NCBI GenBank assembly: GCA_005881895.1
Contig: VBCG01000150.1
Span: forward strand, 1 to 45,100
Source of the DNA: Betaproteobacteria bacterium
GTDB lineage: Bacteria > Pseudomonadota > Gammaproteobacteria > Burkholderiales > Casimicrobiaceae
Length of the DNA: 45,100 bases
Direction: 5' to 3'
The notes beneath the pieces are model-generated. The model did no database searches and was not told the origin of the DNA. It saw only the letters and a list, made by a program, of their open reading frames with translations. Position 1 is the first letter of the stretch. Each line of letters starts with the position of its first letter. This document shows positions 9,429-19,044 of the stretch, one piece after another. Made by a program: the position numbers and the translations under genes.

Positions 9429-9463
9429 ATGTACGCTCTTGTTCGCGTACAATCCGCGCACCG

Positions 9464-10333
9464 ATGCTGACCCGAACCACTCCGCGCGAAAGCCACTTGC
9501 TCGGCCTGTCGCCGCATGGCTTCCACCGGGTCGTCTATTACGAATGGGGTGCGAGCGAAAACCCGAACGTAGTCGTATGCGTGCATGGCGTCGGCCGCAA
9601 CGCCCGCGACTTCGACGTGCTGGCCGAGACGCTCGCGCCCACACATCGCGTGCTTGCGGTCGACATGCCGGGCCGCGGCAACAGCGATTGGCTCGCCGAT
9701 CCCAACGATTATGTGTTTCCCGTTTATCTGTCGACATTGACGGCGCTCGTCGCGCGGAGCGGCGCCGAAACGGTTTCGTGGGTCGGAACGTCGATGGGCG
9801 GTTTGCTCGGGATCGTCATGGCGGCGCAGCCGCGCTCACCCGTCGCGCGACTCGTCGTCAACGATGTCGGTCCGGTGATCGAGCCTGTGGCGGTCGCGCG
9901 GATCGCCGACTACTTCGGCAAGGATCCCACCTTCGCGAGCTTTGCCGAGATCGAGCGCTACCTGCGCGAAATTTCGGCGCCCTTCGGTCCGCTCAGCGAC
10001 GCGCAATGGACCTATCTGACACAAACCAACGTGCGGCAGCGGGCGGATGGGCGCTGGGGGCTCGCATACGACCCCGGCATCGCGGTCCCGTTTCGGCAGC
10101 AGGCTGCGCCGCCGGCGTTATGGCAGGTGTGGGACGCGATCAAATGTCCGACGCTGGTTGTCCGAGGCGCGCAATCCGACATGCTGCTGCGCGCAACGGT
10201 TGACGAAATGGCGGCGCGCGGACCGCGACCGCGGGTGCTCGAGATCGAGGGTGTCGGTCACGCGCCGATGTTCCTGACGCCCGATCAGGTCGATCCGGTT
10301 GTGGCGTTTCTGCGCGAGAGCATGCTGTCTTAG
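9464..10333 (+). CDS. alpha/beta hydrolase
   Basis: VVVCVHGVGRNARDFDVLAETLAPTHRVLAVDMPGRGNSDW...VSWVGTSMGGLLGIVMA (nucleophile elbow GTSMGG) ...GVGHAPMF. Confidence 0.9.
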   Translation: MLTRTTPRESHLLGLSPHGFHRVVYYEWGASENPNVVVCVHGVGRNARDFDVLAETLAPTHRVLAVDMPGRGNSDWLADPNDYVFPVYLSTLTALVARSGAETVSWVGTSMGGLLGIVMAAQPRSPVARLVVNDVGPVIEPVAVARIADYFGKDPTFASFAEIERYLREISAPFGPLSDAQWTYLTQTNVRQRADGRWGLAYDPGIAVPFRQQAAPPALWQVWDAIKCPTLVVRGAQSDMLLRATVDEMAARGPRPRVLEIEGVGHAPMFLTPDQVDPVVAFLRESMLS

Positions 10334-10419
10334 AGAACGCGAAGCGTTTCGAGGGGCGCGATGACATACAATCGGGAGCGCCGCCACTGCAGTGCGTCGC
10401 ATCACCCGTTGCGTCCCCG

Positions 10420-11961
10420 ATGAAGCTTGGCCTGACCTTCCCATCGCTGGAAACCGATTACGATCGCAAGCCGGAAACGCGTCCCGCACGCGTGGCGACA
10501 TGGCTGGAACATGCCGGTAAGCGTGACGCCAGGACTGCGGCGCGATTGATCGGCGACGCGCTCGCCGCGATCAATCGCGTCTCGATCAGCAACTCGCGCC
10601 GCTTCGAGCTCGTCGCGCAATACTGGAAGGCGGCGCAAGCGTTGTGGTCGCCTCTCAGCCGCGAATTCATGCGTGCGCCGCAGCCGCTGCGGGACGATGC
10701 GCAAGATGCCGCTCGCGCCGGCATCACGCTTGCGTCCGAGCTGTCGAACGCCTACAAACGCATGCTCGAGGGCGAGGCGGAGAAACGCATCTCACTCGGC
10801 GGAGCGCGGCTGATGACCGCGCTCGTGCGGCGCTCGCTGCAATCGGGCGCGCGGGTGCTGATCAACAGTTATCAATCGTATTCGCCGGTGCCGCAACAGA
10901 CGTGGCAAGATCTGCACGCGATTTATGTGTTCGCGCGTTCGCGCAATCTGCATCAGGTGCCGCGCGGCTCCGATCCGGGCGACTCGACACCCGAGGATAT
11001 CTACATCCAGTCGCTACTGCTGGCGCTCGCGAATCCGTATGCATTTTTCCCGGGCCAGATCGACATCGTCATTCGTTATCTGGCCGAATACGCGCACACG
11101 GCGAAGCTGACGGACGTCGCGCCTGTCCATCGGATGGCGAAGGCCGTCGCGATCGTACCGGTCGGTCACGACTTTCCACCGTTTTCCGCGAACAAGGGCG
11201 GATCGATGAACGGATCCAAGCTTTTTCTGCTGACGTTCGATCTCGCGTTCACGCTTCAGGAACAGCTTCGCAGTCTCGACGCCGGCGGCGATGCGCCCGC
11301 AGGCCTTCGCAATGATGCTGCGCATCGCCCGCGCAACATCGCATTTTTGCGCCGGTTGCTGCGGCAATGGGCGATTCCGCCGGCGCGTCAGTTCAGCCGC
11401 CTGCCTTCACGGGGACGGGTCGTCGCACTCGCCGGATTCCTCAACGCATGGCACGGCAGCCGTACCGACGACACGCGGATGATTGCGGGGCATCCCGACC
11501 TGCCGCCGCCGACCACGTGCCAGATTCTCAATCAGACGCCGGGCGGTTACGCACTTCGACAGATCGCCGCGACGCCGTCATCCCTGCGGATCGGCGACCT
11601 GATCACGCTGCGGGTCGAGGGTAAGCCGGGGCTGCAAGTCGCGATCGTTCGCTGGTTTCGCAACGCCCCCACAGGAACCGCGTTGGAATTCGGCTGCGAG
11701 CTTGTGTCGGATTCGCCGCGCACCGCAACCGCTGCGGCGGAAGACGCAATGGACCACTCGCCCACACCCATCGTCGTTTTGCCGGGCGATCGAACGGGCA
11801 CCGAAGTGTCGCCCGATCAGGTAGTCGTCCCCATGGGCGCTTTCGGACTCGAGCACGCGATTGGCATGTGGCACGACAAGGGCAAGCACGTCGCCGTCTT
11901 GACGAAGCTCGTCGACCAAGGCCCCGACTTCGAAATCTACGAATTCGCCGCGGTCGGTTGA
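10420..11961 (+). CDS. conserved protein with a PilZ-like C-terminal region
   Basis: 513-aa ORF; C-terminal LRIGDLITLRVEGKPGLQVAIVRWFRNAPTGTALEFGCELVS resembles a PilZ-like beta-barrel; N-terminal part unassigned. Confidence 0.6.
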   Translation: MKLGLTFPSLETDYDRKPETRPARVATWLEHAGKRDARTAARLIGDALAAINRVSISNSRRFELVAQYWKAAQALWSPLSREFMRAPQPLRDDAQDAARAGITLASELSNAYKRMLEGEAEKRISLGGARLMTALVRRSLQSGARVLINSYQSYSPVPQQTWQDLHAIYVFARSRNLHQVPRGSDPGDSTPEDIYIQSLLLALANPYAFFPGQIDIVIRYLAEYAHTAKLTDVAPVHRMAKAVAIVPVGHDFPPFSANKGGSMNGSKLFLLTFDLAFTLQEQLRSLDAGGDAPAGLRNDAAHRPRNIAFLRRLLRQWAIPPARQFSRLPSRGRVVALAGFLNAWHGSRTDDTRMIAGHPDLPPPTTCQILNQTPGGYALRQIAATPSSLRIGDLITLRVEGKPGLQVAIVRWFRNAPTGTALEFGCELVSDSPRTATAAAEDAMDHSPTPIVVLPGDRTGTEVSPDQVVVPMGAFGLEHAIGMWHDKGKHVAVLTKLVDQGPDFEIYEFAAVG

Positions 11962-11990
11962 GTGCGCGTCGCAGTGACGCTTGCGTGGAT

Positions 11991-12082
11991 GGCGGAAAAT
12001 AGGGTCAGACTCGACTTCTGTGATTCGCTGAACGGCAGCGTCGCGATTGCGCCAAAAGTCGAGTCTGACCCTATTTTCCGCC
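11991..12082. repeat. REPIN/MITE-like inverted-repeat element, copy 1
   Basis: 27-nt perfect inverted repeat GGCGGAAAATAGGGTCAGACTCGACTT (11991-12017) / AAGTCGAGTCTGACCCTATTTTCCGCC (12056-12082), 38-nt spacer. Confidence 0.9.
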
Positions 12083-13000
12083 GGTCAATCCTTTTGGCAG
12101 CGGAAAGACGATTCGCTCGACGACGCCGGAAATCTCGCGTACGTCGCCCGCCCCCATTTCGCGCAATCGCTCGATGACCGCGCGGACCAGTACTTCGGGC
12201 GCGGACGCACCCGCGGTCAGTCCGATCCGGCGCTTGCCCATGATCCATTCTGCGCGCAATTCGTCGGCGCCATCGACCATGTACGCGGGCACTCCCCGGT
12301 GCGTCGCAACTTCGCGCAATCGATTCGAATTTGAGCTGTTCGGACTGCCGACGACGATCACCACGTCGACATCCGGCGCCAGAAACTTGACGGCGTCCTG
12401 GCGGTTTTGTGTCGCGTAGCAAATGTCGTCTTTTTTCGGGCCGACGATTTGGGGAAAGCGCGCCTTGAGCGCGGTGACGATCGCAGCCGCATCGTCGACC
12501 GAGAGCGTCGTCTGCGTGACATACGCGAGGCGGCCCGGGTCACGAACCTGCAATGTCGCGACGTCCGTCACGGATTCCACGAGATAGACGCCGCCGTCGC
12601 ACTGTCCCATCGTGCCTTCGACCTCGGGATGCCCACGATGCCCGATCATGACGATCTCGCGGCCGCGATCGCGCATCTTGGCGATTTCGACGTGCACTTT
12701 GGTGACCAAGGGACACGTCGCGTCGAATACGGTCAGACCGCGGGCTTGCGCTTCCGCGCGCACCGCCTTCGAGACGCCGTGCGCGCTGAAGACCACAGTT
12801 GAGCCGCGCGGAACGGCGTCAAGCTCTTCGACAAATACCGCGCCTTTGCGTTTCAGATCATCGACGACAAAGCGGTTGTGGACGACCTCGTGGCGCACAT
12901 AGATCGGCGCGCCGAACTGGGCGAGCGCATGCTCGACGATCGCGATTGCGCGGTCGACGCCGGCACAGAATCCACGCGGGTTGGCGAGCAGAATCTCCAT
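12071..13000 (-). CDS. ispH: 4-hydroxy-3-methylbut-2-enyl diphosphate reductase
   Basis: [60 protein letters not shown]...; stop codon TAG lies inside the inverted repeat. Confidence 0.96.
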   Translation of the reverse strand: MEILLANPRGFCAGVDRAIAIVEHALAQFGAPIYVRHEVVHNRFVVDDLKRKGAVFVEELDAVPRGSTVVFSAHGVSKAVRAEAQARGLTVFDATCPLVTKVHVEIAKMRDRGREIVMIGHRGHPEVEGTMGQCDGGVYLVESVTDVATLQVRDPGRLAYVTQTTLSVDDAAAIVTALKARFPQIVGPKKDDICYATQNRQDAVKFLAPDVDVVIVVGSPNSSNSNRLREVATHRGVPAYMVDGADELRAEWIMGKRRIGLTAGASAPEVLVRAVIERLREMGAGDVREISGVVERIVFPLPKGLTGGK

Positions 13001-13513
13001 TCACGCGTCCTTGGCGGCGGGCTCGTCGCGGCGTTGGCGGAAGCTCTCGAGGATCAGCGCGGCTGCACCGACGGTGATCGCGCTGTCCGCCACATTGAAG
13101 GCCGGATAGTGCCAATCATGGTAGTGAAACAGCAGGAAATCGACGACGCGCCCGATGACGACGCGGTCGTAGAGATTGCCCAACGCTCCACCGATGATGA
13201 GAGCGATTGCCGCGCAAAAGAGTTTCGTCCCGCCACGTTTCAGTAGCCACAGCATGATCCCGCAGGCGATGAACGCGATTGCCATGAAGAGCCACCGTTG
13301 CCAGCCATCGGCGCCGGCGAGGAAGCTGAAGGCGGCACCCGCATTGAACGCCAGGACGAGACTGAAGAACGACGTCACCGGTAGCTCTTCGCCGGGCCTG
13401 AACGCTGCAAGGATCACATACTTCGTCAGCTGATCGAACGCGATCACCGCGGCGCTCAACCAGAGCCATCGTGTCCAGTCCACTCGCACATCGATCGACG
13501 CGGGAGAGCTCAC
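13001..13513 (-). CDS. lspA: lipoprotein signal peptidase
   Basis: GTG start at 13513 overlapping the ileS stop; DQLTKYVI...[41 protein letters not shown]. Confidence 0.93.
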   Translation of the reverse strand: MSSPASIDVRVDWTRWLWLSAAVIAFDQLTKYVILAAFRPGEELPVTSFFSLVLAFNAGAAFSFLAGADGWQRWLFMAIAFIACGIMLWLLKRGGTKLFCAAIALIIGGALGNLYDRVVIGRVVDFLLFHYHDWHYPAFNVADSAITVGAAALILESFRQRRDEPAAKDA

Positions 13514-16359
13514 GCAGCGCTCCTGGGCTCGCCGTCGCCGAACAGATTCGCCACGCAACGTCCACACAGCGCCGAATGATGCGGGTCCCTCCCGACATCG
13601 GCGCGCCAATGCCAGCAGCGCTCGCATTTGGGATTCGCGCTCGGCTTGACCACAATCGCTAGCGACTCGCCGGATCGCACTTTCGCCGCAGACGTGATCA
13701 ACACGAAGCGAAGGTCGTCGCCAAGCGATGCCAGCGCCTCGTAAGCGTCCGGCGGCGCGACGATTTCCACTTCGGCTTGCAGCGGCGAGCCGATGCCACC
13801 GTCCTGGCGCAATTCTTCAAGCTCTTTTTGCACCAGAGTGCGCACGGCGACGATGCGCTCCCATTTGGTGAACAGCGTCGCGGCATCGGGAATGTCGGGC
13901 AGCGACCGATCCCAAACGTGAACAAAGATCGTCGACTCGTGCGGATGGACGACCTTCCACGCTTCCTCGGCTGTGAATGACAGAATCGGCGCCATCAATT
14001 TCAGCAACGCATCGCGGATCAGCGCGAGCGCCGTCTGCGCCGAGCGACGCGGGCGGCTGTCTTTTGCACACGTGTAGAGCCGGTCTTTGAGAATGTCGAG
14101 ATAAAAGCCGCCCAGCTCTTCGGAGCAATACGTCTGCAGCCGTTGCACGACGAGATGGAAATCGTAATTCGCATAGTCGGCCGCAACACTTGCCGACAGC
14201 GCGCGCGCCTGCAATAGCGCGTAGCGATCGATCTCGATCAGCTCGCCGATCGGAACCGCATCCCGCACAGCGTTGAAGTCCGCGGTATTGGCGAGAAGAA
14301 AGCGCAGGGTGTTGCGGATCCGCCGATAGGCCTCGACGACGCGCTTCAATATCTCGTCGCCGATCGCCATATCGCCCGAGAAATCCGTCGCGCCCACCCA
14401 GAGCCGCAGGATCTCCGCGCCAAGACTGTCGGCGACTTTCTGCGGCGCGACCACGTTGCCTTTCGATTTCGACATCTTGCGGCCGTCACCGTCGACCACG
14501 AAGCCGTGCGTCAACAGGGCCTTGTACGGCGGCACACCGTTCAGCATGCACGATACGAGCAGCGACGAATGGAACCAGCCACGGTGCTGATCCGATCCCT
14601 CGAGGTAGAGGTCGGCGGGAAAGCCGGTATCGAGCGGCCGCGATCCGGCGCCGGTGCGCCGCCCGTCGGGACCGCCCATCACGGTTTGATGGGTGGAGCC
14701 TGAATCGAACCAGACGTCGAGCGTATCGGAGAGCTTGCGATATTTCGTCGCGTCGACGCCGAAGTCCTCGTGCGTCGCCTCGAACCAAGCCTCAATGCCG
14801 CCTTCCTGCACCTTGGCTGCGGCGAGCTCGAGCAACGCGGGTGTATCGGGATGCAGCTCTTCAGTTTCCTTGTCGACGAAGAACGGCAATGGCACGCCCC
14901 ACTGCCGTTGGCGCGACAGCGTCCAATCGGGCCGGTGCGCGATCATTCCATAGAGGCGCGACTTGCCCCAGCTCGGGAAAAATTCCGTCGCATCGATGCC
15001 GCGCAACGCGGTCTCCCGTAGCGTCTCCTTCGGCTTATGCCCGCGCCAGCCAGGAGCATCGTCCATGCCGGCGAACCATTGCGTCGTCGCGCGATAGATG
15101 ATCGGCGTCTTGTGGCGCCAGCAATGCATGTAGCTGTGCGGAAATTTTTCGGCGTGAAACAGCGCGCCGACGTCACGGATCTTGTCAACGATCTTCGGAT
15201 TGGCATCCCAGATCTTCATGCCGCCAAAAAATGGCAGGTCCGCCGCGAAACGTCCGTCGCCCTGCACCGGATTCAGGATGTCGTCGTCGTGCATGCCGTA
15301 GCGGCGGCACGACTCGAAGTCCTCGATGCCGTACGCGGGCGAGCTGTGCACGATACCGGTGCCGTGCTCGAGCGTGACGTAATCGCCGAGATAAACGGGC
15401 GATGTACGGTCGTAGAATGGATGCGAGAACACGATCCCTTCGAGCGCAGCTCCATTCGCCGTCGCTACGCTGGCGCCTTCCATCGCGTAGCGTTTCAGGC
15501 ACGCGTCCACCAGCTCTTCCGCGATGATCAGATGCCCGCGCGGCGTGCGCACCAATGCATAGGTGAATTCCGGGTGCACGTTCAACGCCTGGTTCGCCGG
15601 TATCGTCCACGCCGTGGTCGTCCAGATCACGGCGTAAAGCGGACCGTCCGGCGGCGTATCGAGCGCGAAGGCACGCGCGAGTTTTTCGCGCTCGCTTGTG
15701 AGCACCAGCGGGAATCCGACGTCGATCGCCGTGTCGACGCGATCTTCGTATTCGACTTCCGCTTCGGCGAGCGCACTGTGACAATCAAAGCACCAATTGA
15801 CCGGCTTCAGACCGCGATACAGATAACCGCGCTCGAGGAGCTTGCCGAGGGTGCGAATCTCGTCGGCCTCGCTCTTGTACTCCATCGTCGTGTACGGATG
15901 ATCCCAATCGCCGAGCACGCCGAGGCGCTGAAACTGCGTCCGCTGCCGCGCGATCTGCTCGGTCGCATACGCGCGGCAGAGCCGTTGCGTCTCCGCCGTC
16001 GACAGGTTCTTGCCGTACGTCTTTTCGATCTGCACTTCGATCGGCATGCCGTGACAGTCCCAACCCGGGACGTAGGGCGCATCGAAGCCCGCCATCGTTT
16101 TGCTCTTGACGACGAAGTCTTTCAGGATCTTGTTGAACGCCGTACCGATATGGATGTCGCTGTTCGCGTACGGCGGCCCGTCGTGCAGGACGAAACGCGG
16201 CCGGCCCTTCGACGCGGCGCGTACAGCCTCGTAGACGCGGTTGTCGTGCCACTCGCGTACCCACACGGCCTCGCGCTTCGCGAGATCGCCGCGCATCGGG
16301 AACGGCGTGTCCGGCAGGTTCACCGTGGACTTGTAGTCGCTTTTGGGATCGTCGGGCAT
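13510..16359 (-). CDS. ileS: isoleucine--tRNA ligase
   Basis: [30 protein letters not shown]...[23 protein letters not shown]...KMSKSKGN...[12 protein letters not shown]...[10 protein letters not shown]. Confidence 0.97.
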   Translation of the reverse strand: MPDDPKSDYKSTVNLPDTPFPMRGDLAKREAVWVREWHDNRVYEAVRAASKGRPRFVLHDGPPYANSDIHIGTAFNKILKDFVVKSKTMAGFDAPYVPGWDCHGMPIEVQIEKTYGKNLSTAETQRLCRAYATEQIARQRTQFQRLGVLGDWDHPYTTMEYKSEADEIRTLGKLLERGYLYRGLKPVNWCFDCHSALAEAEVEYEDRVDTAIDVGFPLVLTSEREKLARAFALDTPPDGPLYAVIWTTTAWTIPANQALNVHPEFTYALVRTPRGHLIIAEELVDACLKRYAMEGASVATANGAALEGIVFSHPFYDRTSPVYLGDYVTLEHGTGIVHSSPAYGIEDFESCRRYGMHDDDILNPVQGDGRFAADLPFFGGMKIWDANPKIVDKIRDVGALFHAEKFPHSYMHCWRHKTPIIYRATTQWFAGMDDAPGWRGHKPKETLRETALRGIDATEFFPSWGKSRLYGMIAHRPDWTLSRQRQWGVPLPFFVDKETEELHPDTPALLELAAAKVQEGGIEAWFEATHEDFGVDATKYRKLSDTLDVWFDSGSTHQTVMGGPDGRRTGAGSRPLDTGFPADLYLEGSDQHRGWFHSSLLVSCMLNGVPPYKALLTHGFVVDGDGRKMSKSKGNVVAPQKVADSLGAEILRLWVGATDFSGDMAIGDEILKRVVEAYRRIRNTLRFLLANTADFNAVRDAVPIGELIEIDRYALLQARALSASVAADYANYDFHLVVQRLQTYCSEELGGFYLDILKDRLYTCAKDSRPRRSAQTALALIRDALLKLMAPILSFTAEEAWKVVHPHESTIFVHVWDRSLPDIPDAATLFTKWERIVAVRTLVQKELEELRQDGGIGSPLQAEVEIVAPPDAYEALASLGDDLRFVLITSAAKVRSGESLAIVVKPSANPKCERCWHWRADVGRDPHHSALCGRCVANLFGDGEPRSAA

Positions 16360-17336
16360 GCTTCTTCGTGGGCAAAGAACGCGCGCGCCTGCTCGGCGTC
16401 GGCGTGAATCTGGCGGGTCAGCGCGGACACGTCCGCGTAGCGTTCCTCGTCGCGGAGCTTGTGCAGAAACTCAACGGTGATGCGCTTGCCGTAGATCGCG
16501 TCGTCGAAATCGAAAATGAACACTTCGAGCAATGGCCGCGCATCCGCCTTGATCGTGGGCCGCACACCAAGGCTCGCAACGCCCGTGCGCGGCGTTGGCC
16601 CGAGCCCGTGAACGCGCACGGCGAATATGCCGGTCAGCGGCGGTTTGCGGCTGAGCGGAATGTTCGCCGTGGGAAAGCCCAGATGCCGGCCAAGCTTGTC
16701 GCCATGTGCAACGCGGCCCGACATCGCGAACGGCCGGCCGAGCAATGCGGCCGCGTGCGAAAGATCGCCGTAAGCCAGCGCGGCACGCACAACGGTGCTG
16801 GACGCGCGTTCCGATTCGATAGCCACCGTGCGCATCCCTTCGACGCTGAATTGCCGCGCCTTCGATCGCAACAGCGCAAGATCGCCACCGCGACCTTTGC
16901 CGAAGCGAAAATCATCGCCGACCAGGATCCAGCGCGCGTTCAAGCCCTTTTCGAGAACTTCGTGAATGAAGGATTCGGGCGATAGCGATGCGAGCTTCGC
17001 GTCGAAGCGCGCGACAATCGTCGTCGCGACGCCAAAGGCGCGGAACATTTCGAGCTTGCCGCGCAACGTCGATAAACGCGGCGGCGCGCTGTCGGGCGCA
17101 AAGAATTCCCGCGGATGCGGCTCGAACGTCAGCACGGCCGGCACGAGCCGCAAGTCTTCGGCGCCTTCGATCAGGCGCGTCAACATTGCCTGGTGCCCGC
17201 GATGGACACCATCGAAGTTGCCGATCGTCAGCGCAAGTGGAGCGTCGCTCGACTTCGGCAGGCCGCGAAAGACGCGCACGACTGCCTTTAATGATTCAAA
17301 ACATTGAATTTTAGCGGATTCGACCGCTTGACCCAC
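16320..17336 (-). CDS. ribF: bifunctional riboflavin kinase/FAD synthetase
   Basis: [31 protein letters not shown]...[20 protein letters not shown]...[28 protein letters not shown]. Exact start uncertain. Confidence 0.94.
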   Translation of the reverse strand: MGQAVESAKIQCFESLKAVVRVFRGLPKSSDAPLALTIGNFDGVHRGHQAMLTRLIEGAEDLRLVPAVLTFEPHPREFFAPDSAPPRLSTLRGKLEMFRAFGVATTIVARFDAKLASLSPESFIHEVLEKGLNARWILVGDDFRFGKGRGGDLALLRSKARQFSVEGMRTVAIESERASSTVVRAALAYGDLSHAAALLGRPFAMSGRVAHGDKLGRHLGFPTANIPLSRKPPLTGIFAVRVHGLGPTPRTGVASLGVRPTIKADARPLLEVFIFDFDDAIYGKRITVEFLHKLRDEERYADVSALTRQIHADAEQARAFFAHEEACPTIPKATTSPR

Positions 17337-17370
17337 CGTGCAGCTTGATTGGGAGACGGCGCCCTCGCTG

Positions 17371-19044
17371 TCAGCGCGTGCGAACGAAGCCCCCGGCGAG
17401 CCCGCGTGCGGGATCGCGAAGGCGTATGTCAGGCAGTGCGGAAAGGGGCGGGTTGCTGGCGCAGGGCTGCGGATGGTTCCAGCAGGTCATCTGCGGCGAC
17501 ACTGCATAGCCGAAATCGACGGCGCGGGCCGTTTCATAGCGGCCCTCGTACGCGATCCGGTTCGGGATCAACCACCACTGCAGATTGGGCGCGTCGATCG
17601 CGGTATCGCCGCGTTTGCGCTCGGCCCAGGAGTCGAAATGACGCGTCCGCAGCGACGAATAGATGAATTCCTTGTAGAGCGGCACGGCGATCGCGATCGC
17701 GAGGACGAGCGTGACACTCGCGCGGAACGTCGACAGTGTCCGCGGCGAAGCCCCGGCGGTGAAGCGAGTGTCGCCCGCGGCATGAGCGATTCCCAATGCG
17801 GGAAGGATGGTCAGATAACCGATCGCAAAGCGCGTCGTCGGAGCAACGAACGCGGTGAATGCGATACCCGCCAATGCGATTGTGACGGGTCCCCGGACTA
17901 CGCGATGCGGCAGTTCGCGACGCATCCACCACAGGTATGCCAGCGCAACGAGCGAAACGACGAGGCTAAACGTGATGTCGTTACGTGCCGTTGCGCCGAT
18001 GATCGCCGCATACTGTCGCACCGCGGCTGCGCCGATTGCCGATGGCCCGTCAACGCAACCCAGTGGCACCGGAAATAGCAGACATCCGGTCGACGTCCAG
18101 CTCGCAACGATGAGCGGCAACGCGATAACGCCCAACCGTGCCGTTCCGATGATTCGCGTCCGCAAGGTGACGTCGCACCGCATCCAAAACAGCGCAGCGC
18201 ACACGAGCGCAAGCGGAAGCGCGTTGAGCTTGATCGTCACCGCGACGATGGACAGCATCGCCACGGCCTCGATATTGGGTGCGGACGCGCGCTCCTCGCC
18301 GGCATCGGAAAGCATCTTCCAGCAGACGGCGACCGTCAGGAACAGCACGGGAATATCCGGCGACGGCGAAAGTCGCATTTCCCACTTGGCGATCAGCTGC
18401 AGCAAAAAGGCGAGCGCCGCGACGATGAAACGATCGGCGAATGTCGCGCAACCGCGGATCCAGCGCAGTGCGCATACCGTGGCAAACCAGAGACAACCCA
18501 AAAACACGAGCCCGTTTGCGACCGTTGCAACACGCGATTCGAGAATGCCGATGTCGAGCGACGCCGTCAGCGCGAGCCACGCCGAGTGCGTTGCGAGCCG
18601 CCACTGGAAGAGACCCAGGCCCACCGGAATGCCGTACGACTCGTACCATTGAATGATGCTCCAGTGGTAGCCGCCGGTGTCCTCGAGGTTGCCAACCGCG
18701 ACCGAACGCTCGGCGAGCAGCACTGCGAGGACGACAAAAAGGATCCACGCCGCTGGACGCAGTGCGCGCCACCTGTTCCGTGCATGCCAGAGGCTCCATA
18801 TGGCGACGACGCACGAAGCAACGGTCAACCATGGCATTGCGTCGCGTAGCGGCGTGACGTTGGCGAGTGCGAAGCTTGCCCATGCGAGCACGGCGACGCC
18901 CATCCACCATGCGAAGAAGAGCTCGTCAGCGATGCGATTGCACGCGGTAGCGGTGATGACGCGTAGCACCGCCGATCCGACGCCAATCGCAACGATGGAG
19001 ACCGCGATCCACAACGCCGCGAGCGTCAGCACGCGGCGTCCCAC
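17371..19044 (-). CDS. multi-pass membrane protein, possibly polytopic glycosyltransferase-like
   Basis: 557-aa ORF with many hydrophobic helices; no decisive motif seen. Confidence 0.6.
   Translation of the reverse strand: MGRRVLTLAALWIAVSIVAIGVGSAVLRVITATACNRIADELFFAWWMGVAVLAWASFALANVTPLRDAMPWLTVASCVVAIWSLWHARNRWRALRPAAWILFVVLAVLLAERSVAVGNLEDTGGYHWSIIQWYESYGIPVGLGLFQWRLATHSAWLALTASLDIGILESRVATVANGLVFLGCLWFATVCALRWIRGCATFADRFIVAALAFLLQLIAKWEMRLSPSPDIPVLFLTVAVCWKMLSDAGEERASAPNIEAVAMLSIVAVTIKLNALPLALVCAALFWMRCDVTLRTRIIGTARLGVIALPLIVASWTSTGCLLFPVPLGCVDGPSAIGAAAVRQYAAIIGATARNDITFSLVVSLVALAYLWWMRRELPHRVVRGPVTIALAGIAFTAFVAPTTRFAIGYLTILPALGIAHAAGDTRFTAGASPRTLSTFRASVTLVLAIAIAVPLYKEFIYSSLRTRHFDSWAERKRGDTAIDAPNLQWWLIPNRIAYEGRYETARAVDFGYAVSPQMTCWNHPQPCASNPPLSALPDIRLRDPARGLAGGFVRTR

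Noticed and set aside
9157-10203. C-terminal half of the 652-aa ORF 8245..10203 as a patatin fusion
   Set aside because: Sequence there is out of frame with both the patatin continuation and the alpha/beta hydrolase gene; a frameshift artefact.
15037-16407. 456-aa plus-strand ORF opposite ileS
   Set aside because: Shadow ORF of a clear ileS; no recognisable domain.
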